Positions 1-6,217 of a stretch of 14,063 bases of DNA are shown here, one piece after another. The position numbers and the translations under genes were made by a program. The number at the start of each line of letters is the position of its first letter. The first letter of the stretch is position 1. The notes below the pieces were generated by a model. The model was not told the DNA's origin. It saw only the letters and a list, made by a program, of their open reading frames with translations, and did not search any database. Source of the DNA: 2-01-FULL-49-17 sp964553025 (lineage in GTDB: Bacteria; Patescibacteriota; Minisyncoccia; 2-02-FULL-40-12; GWA2-44-9); NCBI GenBank assembly GCA_964553025.1, contig CAZKJF010000022.1, forward strand, positions 1 through 14,063, in the 5' to 3' direction.

Positions 1-50
1 GTGGGTTCTTGGGCGTCGGCAGAATTGGAAGCCGAGGCCTAAAAATCCAC
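1..50. repeat. Imperfect long hairpin at window edge
   Basis: Bases 1-20 pair with bases 31-50 around a 10-base loop. Counting from the ends, 18 of 20 positions pair if G-T wobbles are allowed on the plus strand; the exceptions are C8/A43 and G15/G36. On the minus strand the two plus-strand wobbles become C-A mismatches, so the plus-strand RNA is the better fold. It lies about 40 bases past the stop of the small gene that ends the str operon. It has no clean terminal T-run, so it is a poor intrinsic terminator. It may be part of a larger element cut by the window edge. A separate 12-base palindrome, AAGCTATAGCTT, sits at 51-62. No reading frame of note runs through 1-92. Confidence 0.4.
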
Positions 51-92
51 AAGCTATAGCTTTAAAAACATGCACTATCCATTTTAGACGAA

Positions 93-377
93 TTATCGGG
101 AATCGTCAATACCCAAACTCTTTTCTTCGTCTTCGATCTGGACTTTGAGCGCTAAAATGTCCTTATTGATGCGCTCCAGCAGCTCCAGTTCCCCCGCCGA
201 GGCCCCGTTCGGGGCCGGCGGCTGGAATGTCGGCCGGACCAAAGCCGGACCGTCATCCTCGCCCAACAGCGTTTTGTACGTATCGTAGCTGACGACGACA
301 AACGAGGGATCGCCGTTGTCCATGATCAGGACCGCGGTCGAATGGCGAAGCATCTTCTTGAGTTCTGATATCTCCAT
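93..377 (-). CDS. Small Phd/YefM-like antitoxin-fold protein
   Basis: This gene encodes 94 residues. I start it at the ATG at 377, one base past the fusA stop; a longer TTG start at 410 would overlap fusA by 32 bases and is not favoured. Residues 1-35 contain STAVLIMDNGDPSFVVVSYD followed by TYKTLL. That resembles the strand-turn-strand-helix of Phd/YefM antitoxins, where a core 'NGxPxAVLVSxxxYExL' is typical. The middle is rich in Pro and Ala. The last 30 residues (ELELLERINKDILALKVQ onward) look like a charged coiled-coil helix. No toxin gene is visible downstream in the remaining 92 bases, and the partner could lie outside the window. Its place at the end of the str operon suggests a stable co-transcribed protein rather than a mobile TA module. 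DNA binding is only a guess from the fold resemblance. Confidence 0.6.
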   Translation of the reverse strand: MEISELKKMLRHSTAVLIMDNGDPSFVVVSYDTYKTLLGEDDGPALVRPTFQPPAPNGASAGELELLERINKDILALKVQIEDEEKSLGIDDSR

Positions 378-378
378 G

Positions 379-2481
379 TTATTTTTTGCCCTCAACGATC
401 TGCTGGGCAATGTTATTCGGAACCGGTTCGTAGTGATCGAATTCCATCGTGAAGTTGCCGCGGCCTTCGGTCAGCGAGCGGAGGGTAGTCGAATAGCCAA
501 ACATTTCCGAGAGCGGGACGCGCGCCTCAATGACTTTCAATCCGAGGCCGGAGCGGTCGGTCATACCGATAATCTGGCCGCGCCGAGAGGCCAAATCGCC
601 GGTTGTCTCGCCCATCGATTTCTCGGGTACGATGACTTCCACTTTCATAATCGGTTCCAATATTACCGGTTTAGCGCGTTTTGCGGCTTCTTGCAAGGCC
701 ATCTGGCCGGCAATCTTGAACGCGATTTCGGAAGAGTCGACATCATGGTATGAACCGTCATACAGCGTTACCTTCATATCCACCAACGGAAATCCGGCAA
801 CGACGCCTTTGTCCATCGCTTCGCGAACGCCTTTTTCGGATGGCTTGATAAATTCTTCAGGAATAGCGCCGCCTTTGACTTCGTTCACGAACTCATAGCC
901 CTTACCGGATTCAAGCGGTTCAACTTTCAGCCAGACATGACCATACTGACCGCGGCCGCCGGACTGTTTGACGTATTTACCTTCAGCCTGGGCTTCTTGG
1001 GTAATGGTTTCTTTGTATGCAACCTGCGGACGGCCGGTGTTTGCCTGGACGCTGAATTCGCGGCGAAGGCGGTCAACAAGAACATCGAGATGCAATTCGC
1101 CCATGCCGGAGATAATCGTGTCGCCGGTTTCTTCATCAGAACTGATGCGGAAGGTCGGATCTTCATCAGCAAGCTTGCGCAGCGCCAAACCCATTTTTTC
1201 CTGGTCGGCTTTAGTTTTCGGTTCGATACGAAGAGAGATAACCGGTTCCGGAGCATCAATGCCTTCAAGGACGACTGGCTGCGACGGATCGCAGAGCGTG
1301 TCGCCGGTTTTGGTTCCCTTCAAGCCGACAGCCGCGGCAATGTTGCCGGCGTCGATTTCTTTGATTTCTTCGCGCTGGTTGGCATGCAGCCGGACGATGC
1401 GGCCGATACGCTCCTGCTGGCCGGTCGTGGCATTGTAGACATATGAGCCGGCCTGCAGAACGCCCGAGTACACGCGGAAGAACGTCAGCTGGCCAACATA
1501 TGGATCAGTGGCAATCTTGAATGCAAGCGCTCGGAACGGCGCGTTATCGGTAGATTCGACAAGAATTTCAGAGCCGTCAGGCAGCGTACCTTTAATCGGC
1601 GGGACGTCTGCCGGGGACGGCAAATAATAGGAAACGGCATCAAGCACCAGCTGGACGCCTTTGTTTTTGAGCGCTGAACCGCAAAATACGGGATATATTT
1701 TGCCGGCAATCACCGCGCGGCGCAGAATGGTTCGCAACCGCTCGAGAGAAATCTCTTTGCCTTCAAGATAATCATTCAAGGCCCCTTCGTCGTTCTCGAC
1801 GATTTTTTCAATGAGGATGGCGCGGTATTTTTCGGCGTCGGCTTTCAATTCGGCGGGAATCTCGCCATGAATGATCTTTTCGCCTTTGGCACCCTCAAAC
1901 TGGGCAAAGTCCATTTCAAGCAAGTTCACAATACCCGTGAATTGGTCTTCATGGCCATTGGGAATCTGCATGCGGACAGCGTTTGGAGAGAGTCGCTCAA
2001 GAATGGACTGAAACGAGCGTTCAAACGAGGCGCCCAAACGATCGAGCTTATTGATAAAACAAATGCGAGGGACGTTGTAATCGTCGGCATAGCGCCAGTT
2101 GGTTTCCGATTGCGGTTCAACGCCCGCAACGCCGTCGAACACGACGACCGCGCCGTCCAAAACACGCAACGAGCGTTTTACTTCGATCGTAAAGTCAATG
2201 TGGCCCGGCGTATCGATGAGGTTGATTTTGATCTTTTTGTCGGGATTGCCGGCATCCGGAGTCGGCGTCCAATAGGCGGTTGTGGCTGCGGCGGTAATCG
2301 TGATGCCGCGTTCGCGCTCCTGCTCCATCCAGTCCATGACCGTGTCGCCTTCATGGACTTCGCCGATTTTATGGGAGATGCCCGTATAGAAAAGTACGCG
2401 CTCGGAAGTCGTAGTTTTGCCGGCATCAATATGGGCAATAATGCCGATATTTCGGATTTTTTCGAGAGGATAATCGCGCAT
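379..2481 (-). CDS. fusA: Translation elongation factor G
   Basis: EF-G is the GTPase that drives ribosome translocation and, with RRF, ribosome recycling. The 700-residue length is normal. The GTPase motifs are all present: P-loop AHIDAGKTT (16-24), switch I RGITI (58-62, with Thr61), DTPGH (90-94, with the catalytic His94) and NKLD (144-147). Domain IV shows the SGGRGQYGH segment and the YHDVDSSE tip loop that enters the decoding centre. The C-terminus QIVEGKK is typical. The ATG overlaps the rpsG stop by one base (TAATG), which implies translational coupling. No Shine-Dalgarno is visible in front of it. It is the third gene of the rpsL-rpsG-fusA unit, but the tuf gene that often follows in bacteria is absent. 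Confidence 0.98.
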   Translation of the reverse strand: MRDYPLEKIRNIGIIAHIDAGKTTTSERVLFYTGISHKIGEVHEGDTVMDWMEQERERGITITAAATTAYWTPTPDAGNPDKKIKINLIDTPGHIDFTIEVKRSLRVLDGAVVVFDGVAGVEPQSETNWRYADDYNVPRICFINKLDRLGASFERSFQSILERLSPNAVRMQIPNGHEDQFTGIVNLLEMDFAQFEGAKGEKIIHGEIPAELKADAEKYRAILIEKIVENDEGALNDYLEGKEISLERLRTILRRAVIAGKIYPVFCGSALKNKGVQLVLDAVSYYLPSPADVPPIKGTLPDGSEILVESTDNAPFRALAFKIATDPYVGQLTFFRVYSGVLQAGSYVYNATTGQQERIGRIVRLHANQREEIKEIDAGNIAAAVGLKGTKTGDTLCDPSQPVVLEGIDAPEPVISLRIEPKTKADQEKMGLALRKLADEDPTFRISSDEETGDTIISGMGELHLDVLVDRLRREFSVQANTGRPQVAYKETITQEAQAEGKYVKQSGGRGQYGHVWLKVEPLESGKGYEFVNEVKGGAIPEEFIKPSEKGVREAMDKGVVAGFPLVDMKVTLYDGSYHDVDSSEIAFKIAGQMALQEAAKRAKPVILEPIMKVEVIVPEKSMGETTGDLASRRGQIIGMTDRSGLGLKVIEARVPLSEMFGYSTTLRSLTEGRGNFTMEFDHYEPVPNNIAQQIVEGKK

Positions 2482-2948
2482 TACCAGGCGAAATGGGCGA
2501 ATGCTTTGTTGGCATCGGCCATTCGATGAGTATCAAGCTTCTTCTTCACGGCGCCGCCGGTGTTGTTGAATGCGTTCAGCATTTCTTCGGCGAATTTTTC
2601 TTCCATGGGTTTGCCTTTGGCGCTGCGCGCGGCTTCAATCATCCAGCGGATAGCCAATGCGGTCCGGCGCTCGGGCTTCACTTCGATGGGAACTTGATAG
2701 TTGGCGCCGCCAATACGGCGGGATTTCAATTCCATGTTCGGTCCGGCATTGCTGATGGCGATTTCAAGCGCCTCCATGGCCGGTTTTTTGGTCTTCTGTT
2801 CGAGAATATCCAGCGCATTGTACACGATGCGCATTGAAACGGCTTTCTTGCCTTCGCGCATAATGCGATTGATGAGTTTTGAAACCAAAACGCTCTGGTA
2901 TTTCAGATCGGGTTCAATAACGATTCGCTTTTTGACGGGTCGGCGCAT
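2481..2948 (-). CDS. rpsG: 30S ribosomal protein uS7
   Basis: uS7 is a primary 16S rRNA-binding protein that nucleates assembly of the 30S head and lies at the E site. The 155-residue length is standard. Recognisable family segments are MRRPVKKR at the N-terminus, LINRIMREGKK (25-35), GPNMELKSRRIGGANYQVP in the central region and RWMIEAARSAKGKPM in the C-terminal half. It is the second gene of the str operon: 9 bases separate the rpsL stop from its ATG, and its own stop shares a base with the fusA ATG. In E. coli S7 is the autogenous translational repressor of this operon. Whether that applies here cannot be told from sequence, because the rpsL-rpsG gap is too short for the E. coli-type target structure. 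Confidence 0.97.
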   Translation of the reverse strand: MRRPVKKRIVIEPDLKYQSVLVSKLINRIMREGKKAVSMRIVYNALDILEQKTKKPAMEALEIAISNAGPNMELKSRRIGGANYQVPIEVKPERRTALAIRWMIEAARSAKGKPMEEKFAEEMLNAFNNTGGAVKKKLDTHRMADANKAFAHFAW

Positions 2949-2957
2949 GGGTTAAAA

Positions 2958-3365
2958 TTAGGATTTCTTGGCTCCATATTTGGAACGCTGCTGCTTGCGG
3001 CCTTCAACGCCGGACGCGTCGAGTACGCCACGAACAATGTGATAACGAACGCCCGGCAAGTCTTTGACGCGGCCGCCGCGGATCATGACTACGCTGTGTT
3101 CCTGCAAATTATGGCCGATGCCGGGGATATAGGCAGTTACTTCCATGCCGTTCGTCAGCCGGACGCGGGCGATTTTGCGAAGGGCCGAGTTCGGTTTCTT
3201 CGGGGTTGTCGTACGGACAAGCGTGCAGACGCCGCGCTTGAACGAAGCCGGATAGTACACGGGGCGATTATGGATCGTGTTGATGCCAAACGTCAAAGCG
3301 GGCGATTTGGTCTTCGCTCGGGCGATTTTACGGGGCCGTTTCAAAAGTTGTTTAAACGTGGGCAT
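2958..3365 (-). CDS. rpsL: 30S ribosomal protein uS12
   Basis: uS12 sits at the decoding centre and monitors codon-anticodon pairing. I start at the ATG at 3365 (MPTFKQLLKRPRK), which matches the conserved N-terminus; the longer TTG-initiated frame to 3413 adds unrelated residues. The protein has 135 residues against about 124 in E. coli. The extra residues lie mainly around 25-42 (TFGINTIHNRPVYYPAS), before the RGVCT segment. The streptomycin-contact lysines of TTPKKPNSALRK (53-64) and GGRVKDLPGVRYH (97-109) are unmutated, including the Asp of VKD that is methylthiolated in many bacteria. The tail RSKYGAKKS is typical. No Shine-Dalgarno is seen. A strong promoter lies 60-90 bases upstream. 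Confidence 0.96.
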   Translation of the reverse strand: MPTFKQLLKRPRKIARAKTKSPALTFGINTIHNRPVYYPASFKRGVCTLVRTTTPKKPNSALRKIARVRLTNGMEVTAYIPGIGHNLQEHSVVMIRGGRVKDLPGVRYHIVRGVLDASGVEGRKQQRSKYGAKKS

Positions 3366-3424
3366 TCGGTTGCAATAAAAAAGCACTATCCCTGCGCCTG
3401 AATTGTAGTTCAATGCGTTGCCGT

Positions 3425-3453
3425 ATCATAGCAGAAAAAAAACTTCTATGCAA
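3425..3453 (-). promoter_or_regulatory. Promoter of rpsL-rpsG-fusA
   Basis: On the minus strand TTGCAT (3448-3453) is followed after 17 bases by TATGAT (3425-3430). The -10 is extended by TGC, and an eight-base T-run lies in the spacer. Transcription should start near 3418, giving a leader of about 53 bases. The -35 lies only a few bases past the stop of the preceding protease gene, so the str operon has its own start in addition to any read-through. Confidence 0.8.
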
Positions 3454-3456
3454 GAG

Positions 3457-4080
3457 CTAGAATGACAAACCGGTTATGAGATGGAAAAGCCAGGGAACCA
3501 ACGGAAAGATGTAAGGATAGATAAAGATAATAAAGAATATAAACAAAAAGATGCTGTAGCGGTACAGGAAATCGCGGAACGCCTGGAAACGCGCGGGCAA
3601 CAGCGTAACCAGCACCCAATGGCCGTCCAGCGGCGGAATAGGGAAGAGGTTGAATATCGCCAGAATTAAATTAATTCCTACGATTGTCGCAAACAAGTTT
3701 GGAATCAGCATCCCGGCAAAGAAATCATTGAAAAATCGGAGCACGAGGCCGAAAACTAATGCAATGAGAATATTGGCTGCCGGACCGGCCAAGGCAACCT
3801 TAATAGGCCCGTATTTCTGATCATTGAGATTGTGAGGATTGTACGGAACCGGCTTGGCGTAGCCGAACACGAGTCCCCCGCCCGATGCCACATAGAGCAG
3901 AATCGGCAGAACCACGGAACCGAATATGTCCAAATGTTTGAGCGGGTTCAAGCTTAAGCGACCCAGAACACGCGCGGTCTTGTCACCCATCGAATCAGCA
4001 GCCAGGCCGTGGCTGACCTCATGGATCACGACGGAATAGATAAAAACGACTAAGCTGAAGATGGTCAGAATAATGGGCAT
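3457..4080 (-). CDS. Site-2 protease family (M50) membrane metalloprotease
   Basis: This is an intramembrane zinc protease of the M50 family, small S2P-like subgroup. The 207 residues are mostly hydrophobic, with about five or six membrane segments. The zinc motif HEVSH is at 20-24 within the first membrane helix, with Glu21 as the catalytic base. The third ligand is Asp152 in NLFPIPPLDGH (144-154), the S2P 'NPDG-like' motif. The GPAAN segment at 99-103 is also typical. No PDZ domain is present, unlike RseP. The substrate is unknown; relatives cut membrane-anchored regulators or signal-peptide remnants. It is divergent from rpmB across a 62-base spacer and lies upstream of the str operon. A weak candidate promoter on the minus strand is TTGGAT-17-TACATT in that spacer. 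Confidence 0.9.
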   Translation of the reverse strand: MPIILTIFSLVVFIYSVVIHEVSHGLAADSMGDKTARVLGRLSLNPLKHLDIFGSVVLPILLYVASGGGLVFGYAKPVPYNPHNLNDQKYGPIKVALAGPAANILIALVFGLVLRFFNDFFAGMLIPNLFATIVGINLILAIFNLFPIPPLDGHWVLVTLLPARFQAFRDFLYRYSIFLFIFFIIFIYPYIFPLVPWLFHLITGLSF

Positions 4081-4083
4081 CTA

Positions 4084-4112
4084 TTGCAACGATAGCAATT
4101 TTGGTATATAAT
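4084..4112 (+). promoter_or_regulatory. Promoter of rpmB
   Basis: TTGCAA (4084-4089), a 17-base spacer and a perfect TATAAT (4107-4112). Transcription should start near 4119, leaving a leader of about 24 bases before the ATG at 4143. That leader has no clear Shine-Dalgarno sequence. The spacer is shared with the divergent protease gene. Confidence 0.85.
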
Positions 4113-4142
4113 GTAAACTGCTAATTAATTCTATCCAAAGCT

Positions 4143-4337
4143 ATGACTCGTTGTCCCCGATGCGGCAAAAAACCAATTATGGCTGTCACTCGCAAATTAA
4201 AGCGAGGCCATTATAATCCGACCGTAAAATCCAAGCGCTACGTGAATCTCCAATGGGCGCGCGTGGATGGCAAACGCATCAAACTCTGCACCGACTGTAT
4301 CAAAACTCTTGCCAAACAAAGTACGATGCATGCATAA
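4143..4337 (+). CDS. rpmB: 50S ribosomal protein bL28, zinc-binding form
   Basis: bL28 is a small late-assembling protein of the 50S subunit. The 64-residue protein has two CxxC pairs, Cys4/Cys7 and Cys49/Cys52, forming a zinc ribbon as in the C+ paralogues of this family. The basic core RKLKRGHYNPTVKSKRYVNL (17-36) and the WARVDGKRIKLC stretch match L28. It is one of two plus-strand genes in the window. It has a consensus promoter 31-59 bases upstream, and its stop codon forms the foot of a palindromic terminator, so it is a single-gene unit. The start has no Shine-Dalgarno. Confidence 0.92.
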   Translation: MTRCPRCGKKPIMAVTRKLKRGHYNPTVKSKRYVNLQWARVDGKRIKLCTDCIKTLAKQSTMHA

Positions 4338-4374
4338 ACAAAAACAGGATAGCATGCTATCCTGTTTTTGTTTA
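4335..4374. terminator. Palindromic intrinsic terminator after rpmB
   Basis: A perfect 40-base palindrome centred between 4354 and 4355. A CAGGATAG/CTATCCTG core is flanked by A-rich and T-rich arms, giving TGTTTTTGTTTA after the stem on the plus strand. The rpmB stop codon TAA (4335-4337) is its first triplet. By symmetry it could also work on the minus strand. Confidence 0.85.
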
Positions 4375-4390
4375 CAATAGACAGTACAAT

Positions 4391-4461
4391 CGGGCTGTAG
4401 TGTAACGGTAGCACGAGTCCATGGGGTGGATTTAGTCCGATTTCAAATCTCGGCAGCCCGA
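4391..4461 (+). tRNA. tRNA-Pro(GGG)
   Basis: The sequence folds as a cloverleaf of 71 bases. The acceptor stem is CGGGCTG/CAGCCCG with discriminator A (4461). The D arm is GTGT/GCAC with the loop AACGGTA. The anticodon stem is AGTCC/GGATT with loop ATGGGGT, so the anticodon at 4423-4425 is GGG, followed by G37 as expected for proline tRNAs. The C1-G72 pair is also typical of bacterial tRNA-Pro. The CCA end is not encoded. The T arm is CCGAT/CTCGG with loop TTCAAAT, leaving a U53-C61 mismatch where G53-C61 is almost universal. No good promoter is visible between it and the rpmB terminator 16 bases upstream. Confidence 0.88.
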
Positions 4462-4468
4462 CAATCAG

Positions 4469-4507
4469 TATCAAAACAGCCGACGCGAAGCGTCGGCTGT
4501 TTTGATA
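4469..4507. terminator. Bidirectional terminator between tRNA-Pro and ncRNA
   Basis: An 18-base-pair perfect stem (4469-4486 with 4490-4507) with a GAA loop on the plus strand and TTC on the minus strand. The GC-rich core CAGCCGACGC/GCGTCGGCTG is followed by TTTT on both strands. It ends the plus-strand tRNA 8 bases after the discriminator and the minus-strand ncRNA arriving from the other side. Confidence 0.88.
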
Positions 4508-4660
4508 GATCCCCCAGGTCCGTAAAATACTTCACCTGTTACCAGGTGGGTTCCCGCAACAGCACTCGTCGGAACCGATAAGGGCTCGCCGGAGCGCTGC
4601 AATAATGAGGATCCCTTAGAGAAGTAATTTTGAGCGAAGTTTTTACGGAGCAAGAGACCT
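4508..4660 (-). ncRNA. ssrS: Structured ncRNA, probable 6S RNA
   Basis: The minus-strand transcript folds as a rod with a central bubble. The closing stem is AGGTC (4660-4656) with GACCT (4520-4516), then a 14-pair helix (4649-4636 with 4533-4519) with one bulged A; the two helices compete for a couple of bases at 4519-4520. The bubble has a 20-base pyrimidine- and A-rich 5' side (4635-4616). Its 3' side is occupied by a hairpin, CACCTG-GTAA-CAGGTG, with a GNRA loop (4533-4548). Above it GGGATCC pairs with GGAACCC (4615-4609 with 4554-4548, one A-A mismatch) and CAGCGCTC pairs with GAGTGCTG (4599-4592 with 4567-4560), closed by a 24-base loop. This is the architecture of 6S RNA, which binds housekeeping RNA polymerase as an open-promoter mimic. 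The GNRA loop and the immediate terminator at 4469-4507 favour the minus strand; total transcript is about 190 bases. The family call rests on shape, not on a model hit. Confidence 0.62.
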
Positions 4661-4666
4661 ACTGAC

Positions 4667-4672
4667 AGTATA
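4667..4672 (-). promoter_or_regulatory. Candidate -10 element of the 6S-like RNA
   Basis: TATACT on the minus strand. A start seven bases on would be A4660, the first base of the AGGTC closing helix of the ncRNA. No convincing -35 is seen at 16-18 bases, so the promoter may depend on an activator or lie elsewhere. An alternative is TTATCA-17-TATTTT slightly upstream. Confidence 0.4.
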
Positions 4673-4701
4673 TACGTCCTTAAAATATATTTCTTACCGA
4701 A

Positions 4702-4721
4702 GGTTGATAACCCGTGGATAA
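4702..4721 (-). promoter_or_regulatory. Pair of DnaA-box-like 9-mers upstream of the ncRNA
   Basis: On the minus strand TTATCCACG (4721-4713) matches the TTATCCACA consensus at 8 of 9 bases. It is followed two bases later by TTATCAACC (4710-4702), a weaker match. Both are in the same orientation, between the ndk stop and the ncRNA promoter region. Function is inferred only from similarity to the two perfect boxes elsewhere in the window. Confidence 0.4.
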
Positions 4722-4725
4722 TTGA

Positions 4726-5334
4726 CTATTCTTTGGTCCCGTCGGCATTCACGTCTTCAAGGATGGCTTCATTAATGTGCCGATATTCATGGATCTCCTC
4801 GGGCGTGAACCAGATTTTGATTTCCCGTTCGGCTTCACCGGCTTGATCGGTGCAGTGCACCAAATTCCGCAAGCCGCGCTGGGCAGTGTCGGAGAAATAG
4901 TACGAATCGATCTGAAGATCGCCGCGGATGGTGCCGACGTCTGATGTTGTCGGGTCGGTGCTGCCGACCAGCTTTTTTACCACCGCCACGGCCTGGTTCC
5001 CTTCCCAGATGAGGGCGAGGACCGGCGAACTGCGCATAAAATGAACGATGTTCTTGATAATATCTTTACCGAACTCGATATCCGCGCGGCCGGCATCCAC
5101 AGCCACGCCCGCGTCGATCAAAAACTTTTTTCGTTTGGAACCTTTGGCCGCATACCACTCATCGTCTTTGCCGTAATGTTCCAGAAGTTTGGCCTCGCTC
5201 GCGCGAACCATTTTGGCGCCAACTAATTTCAGGCCGGTGCGTTCCAGGCGCGCCATGATTTCTCCGATCAACGAGCGCTGAATTGAGTCGGGTTTCAGCA
5301 AGACCAGGGTGCGTTCTTTCTGGGGATGATTCAT
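4726..5334 (-). CDS. ndk: Nucleoside diphosphate kinase with insertions
   Basis: NDK transfers the gamma-phosphate of ATP to (d)NDPs through a phospho-histidine. Family segments are RTLVLLKPDSIQR (8-20, with Lys14), GEIMARLERTGLKLVGAKMV (24-43), WEGNQAVAVVKKLVGSTDP (110-128), GTIRGDL (134-140) and the active site NLVHCTD (157-163, with His160). Thr replaces the usual Ser after the histidine. At 202 residues it is about 50-60 longer than standard NDKs. There is extra sequence at about 56-98, a few more residues before the active site (143-155) and a C-terminal tail of about 25. The catalytic set is intact, so activity is expected. It is last in the nrdJ-comEC-MBL-ndk run, 13 bases after the MBL gene, and would convert NrdJ's dNDPs to dNTPs. 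No Shine-Dalgarno is seen. Confidence 0.93.
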   Translation of the reverse strand: MNHPQKERTLVLLKPDSIQRSLIGEIMARLERTGLKLVGAKMVRASEAKLLEHYGKDDEWYAAKGSKRKKFLIDAGVAVDAGRADIEFGKDIIKNIVHFMRSSPVLALIWEGNQAVAVVKKLVGSTDPTTSDVGTIRGDLQIDSYYFSDTAQRGLRNLVHCTDQAGEAEREIKIWFTPEEIHEYRHINEAILEDVNADGTKE

Positions 5335-5347
5335 AGCGGATATGGTA

Positions 5348-6217
5348 TCACAAACCGGTCAGGAATTGAAACTGCCTGCCGTCGGAAATAATTTCCATCG
5401 TTCCTTCCCGGTCGGTGCGATGAATAGGAATACCGTCAGCCTGATACCGATCCAGTACGCCCTGATTGGGTAAATGATAGATATTGTTTTTGCCGGCTTC
5501 AATGATTCCGATCTGCGGCTGAACTGCATCTAAGAACGCCTGCGACGAAGACGTCGCCGAACCGTGATGGCCGATTTTCAATACGTCCGCTTTTAAATCG
5601 TCGCCGGCACTGATCAAATCCTTCTCCCCTTTCGCTTCCATGTCTCCCGTGAACAGTGCTCTGAACTGTTTATATTGAAGCATAGTCGTAACATTCGCCT
5701 CGTGCGGCGCATCAAGCGTAACACCGGCATATGATTTCATGGGATACAAGACGGTGAGCGTGGCATCGGATCCCAGTTTGAACACTTGGCCGGCTGCAGC
5801 TTCGATATGCCGGGCGCCCTCTGCGGCAACGGCTTCTTCCCACGCTCTGAACTGCGGCGAATCATATATTTCCGCCGCTTCAATCACCGTGCTTACGGCG
5901 TAGCGATCCAGCACGTCAATCAATCCCGAAATGTGATCGCTGTGCGGATGCGTAACCACAACCAGATCAATGTCATGATCATAGAACGGAATCGCTTTGG
6001 CCAGCTCCGACAGCACCGCATCGTCAGGGCCGCCGTCGATAAGGACCTGGGTCCCGTCGGGAGCTTCAATCAATTCGCTGTCGCCCTGCCCCACCGACAA
6101 GAAATATATCCGCAAGAGGCCGTCTCGTTGCGCCTGCCCCGGCCGCGTCGTAAAAAACAAAACGATCAGGCACAGCAAAACGACGCCGTGGATCGGTTTG
6201 AGCCGGCGTGATGTCAT
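5348..6217 (-). CDS. ComEC-type MBL-fold hydrolase, exported
   Basis: This is a 289-residue metallo-beta-lactamase-fold protein of the ComEC/Rec2 C-terminal type. Residues 11-24 (GVVLLCLIVLFFTT) form one membrane or signal segment, putting the catalytic part outside the cytoplasm. The family motifs are VGQGDS (42-47), LIDGG (59-63), the metal site HPHSDH (90-95), FTGD (189-192) and KIGHHGS (214-220). Its ATG overlaps the comEC stop by 4 bases (ATGA). In many bacteria this domain is fused to the C-terminus of ComEC and is thought to act on the incoming DNA strand, so this is probably the split-off half of the same uptake channel. A free MBL nuclease with another role cannot be excluded. Confidence 0.88.
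   Translation of the reverse strand: MTSRRLKPIHGVVLLCLIVLFFTTRPGQAQRDGLLRIYFLSVGQGDSELIEAPDGTQVLIDGGPDDAVLSELAKAIPFYDHDIDLVVVTHPHSDHISGLIDVLDRYAVSTVIEAAEIYDSPQFRAWEEAVAAEGARHIEAAAGQVFKLGSDATLTVLYPMKSYAGVTLDAPHEANVTTMLQYKQFRALFTGDMEAKGEKDLISAGDDLKADVLKIGHHGSATSSSQAFLDAVQPQIGIIEAGKNNIYHLPNQGVLDRYQADGIPIHRTDREGTMEIISDGRQFQFLTGL

Noticed and set aside
378..395. Shine-Dalgarno-like GAGGG before the small gene
   Set aside because: These bases encode the conserved VEGKK end of EF-G and lie 11 bases from the ATG; probably coincidental.
3366..3413. TTG start for rpsL 16 codons upstream
   Set aside because: MPTFKQL is the conserved uS12 N-terminus; the extension is unrelated.
4508..4620. SRP RNA or T-box leader on the plus strand
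   Set aside because: ACCAGGTGGG resembles the SRP domain IV start, but the GGAA tetraloop with AGCAG symmetric loop is missing; the T-box core AGGGTGGNACCGCG is not matched and no aminoacyl-tRNA synthetase or amino-acid gene follows.
4471..4653. 60-codon open frame on the minus strand
   Set aside because: It runs through the 6S-like RNA helices and into the shared terminator; structure explains the sequence better than coding.
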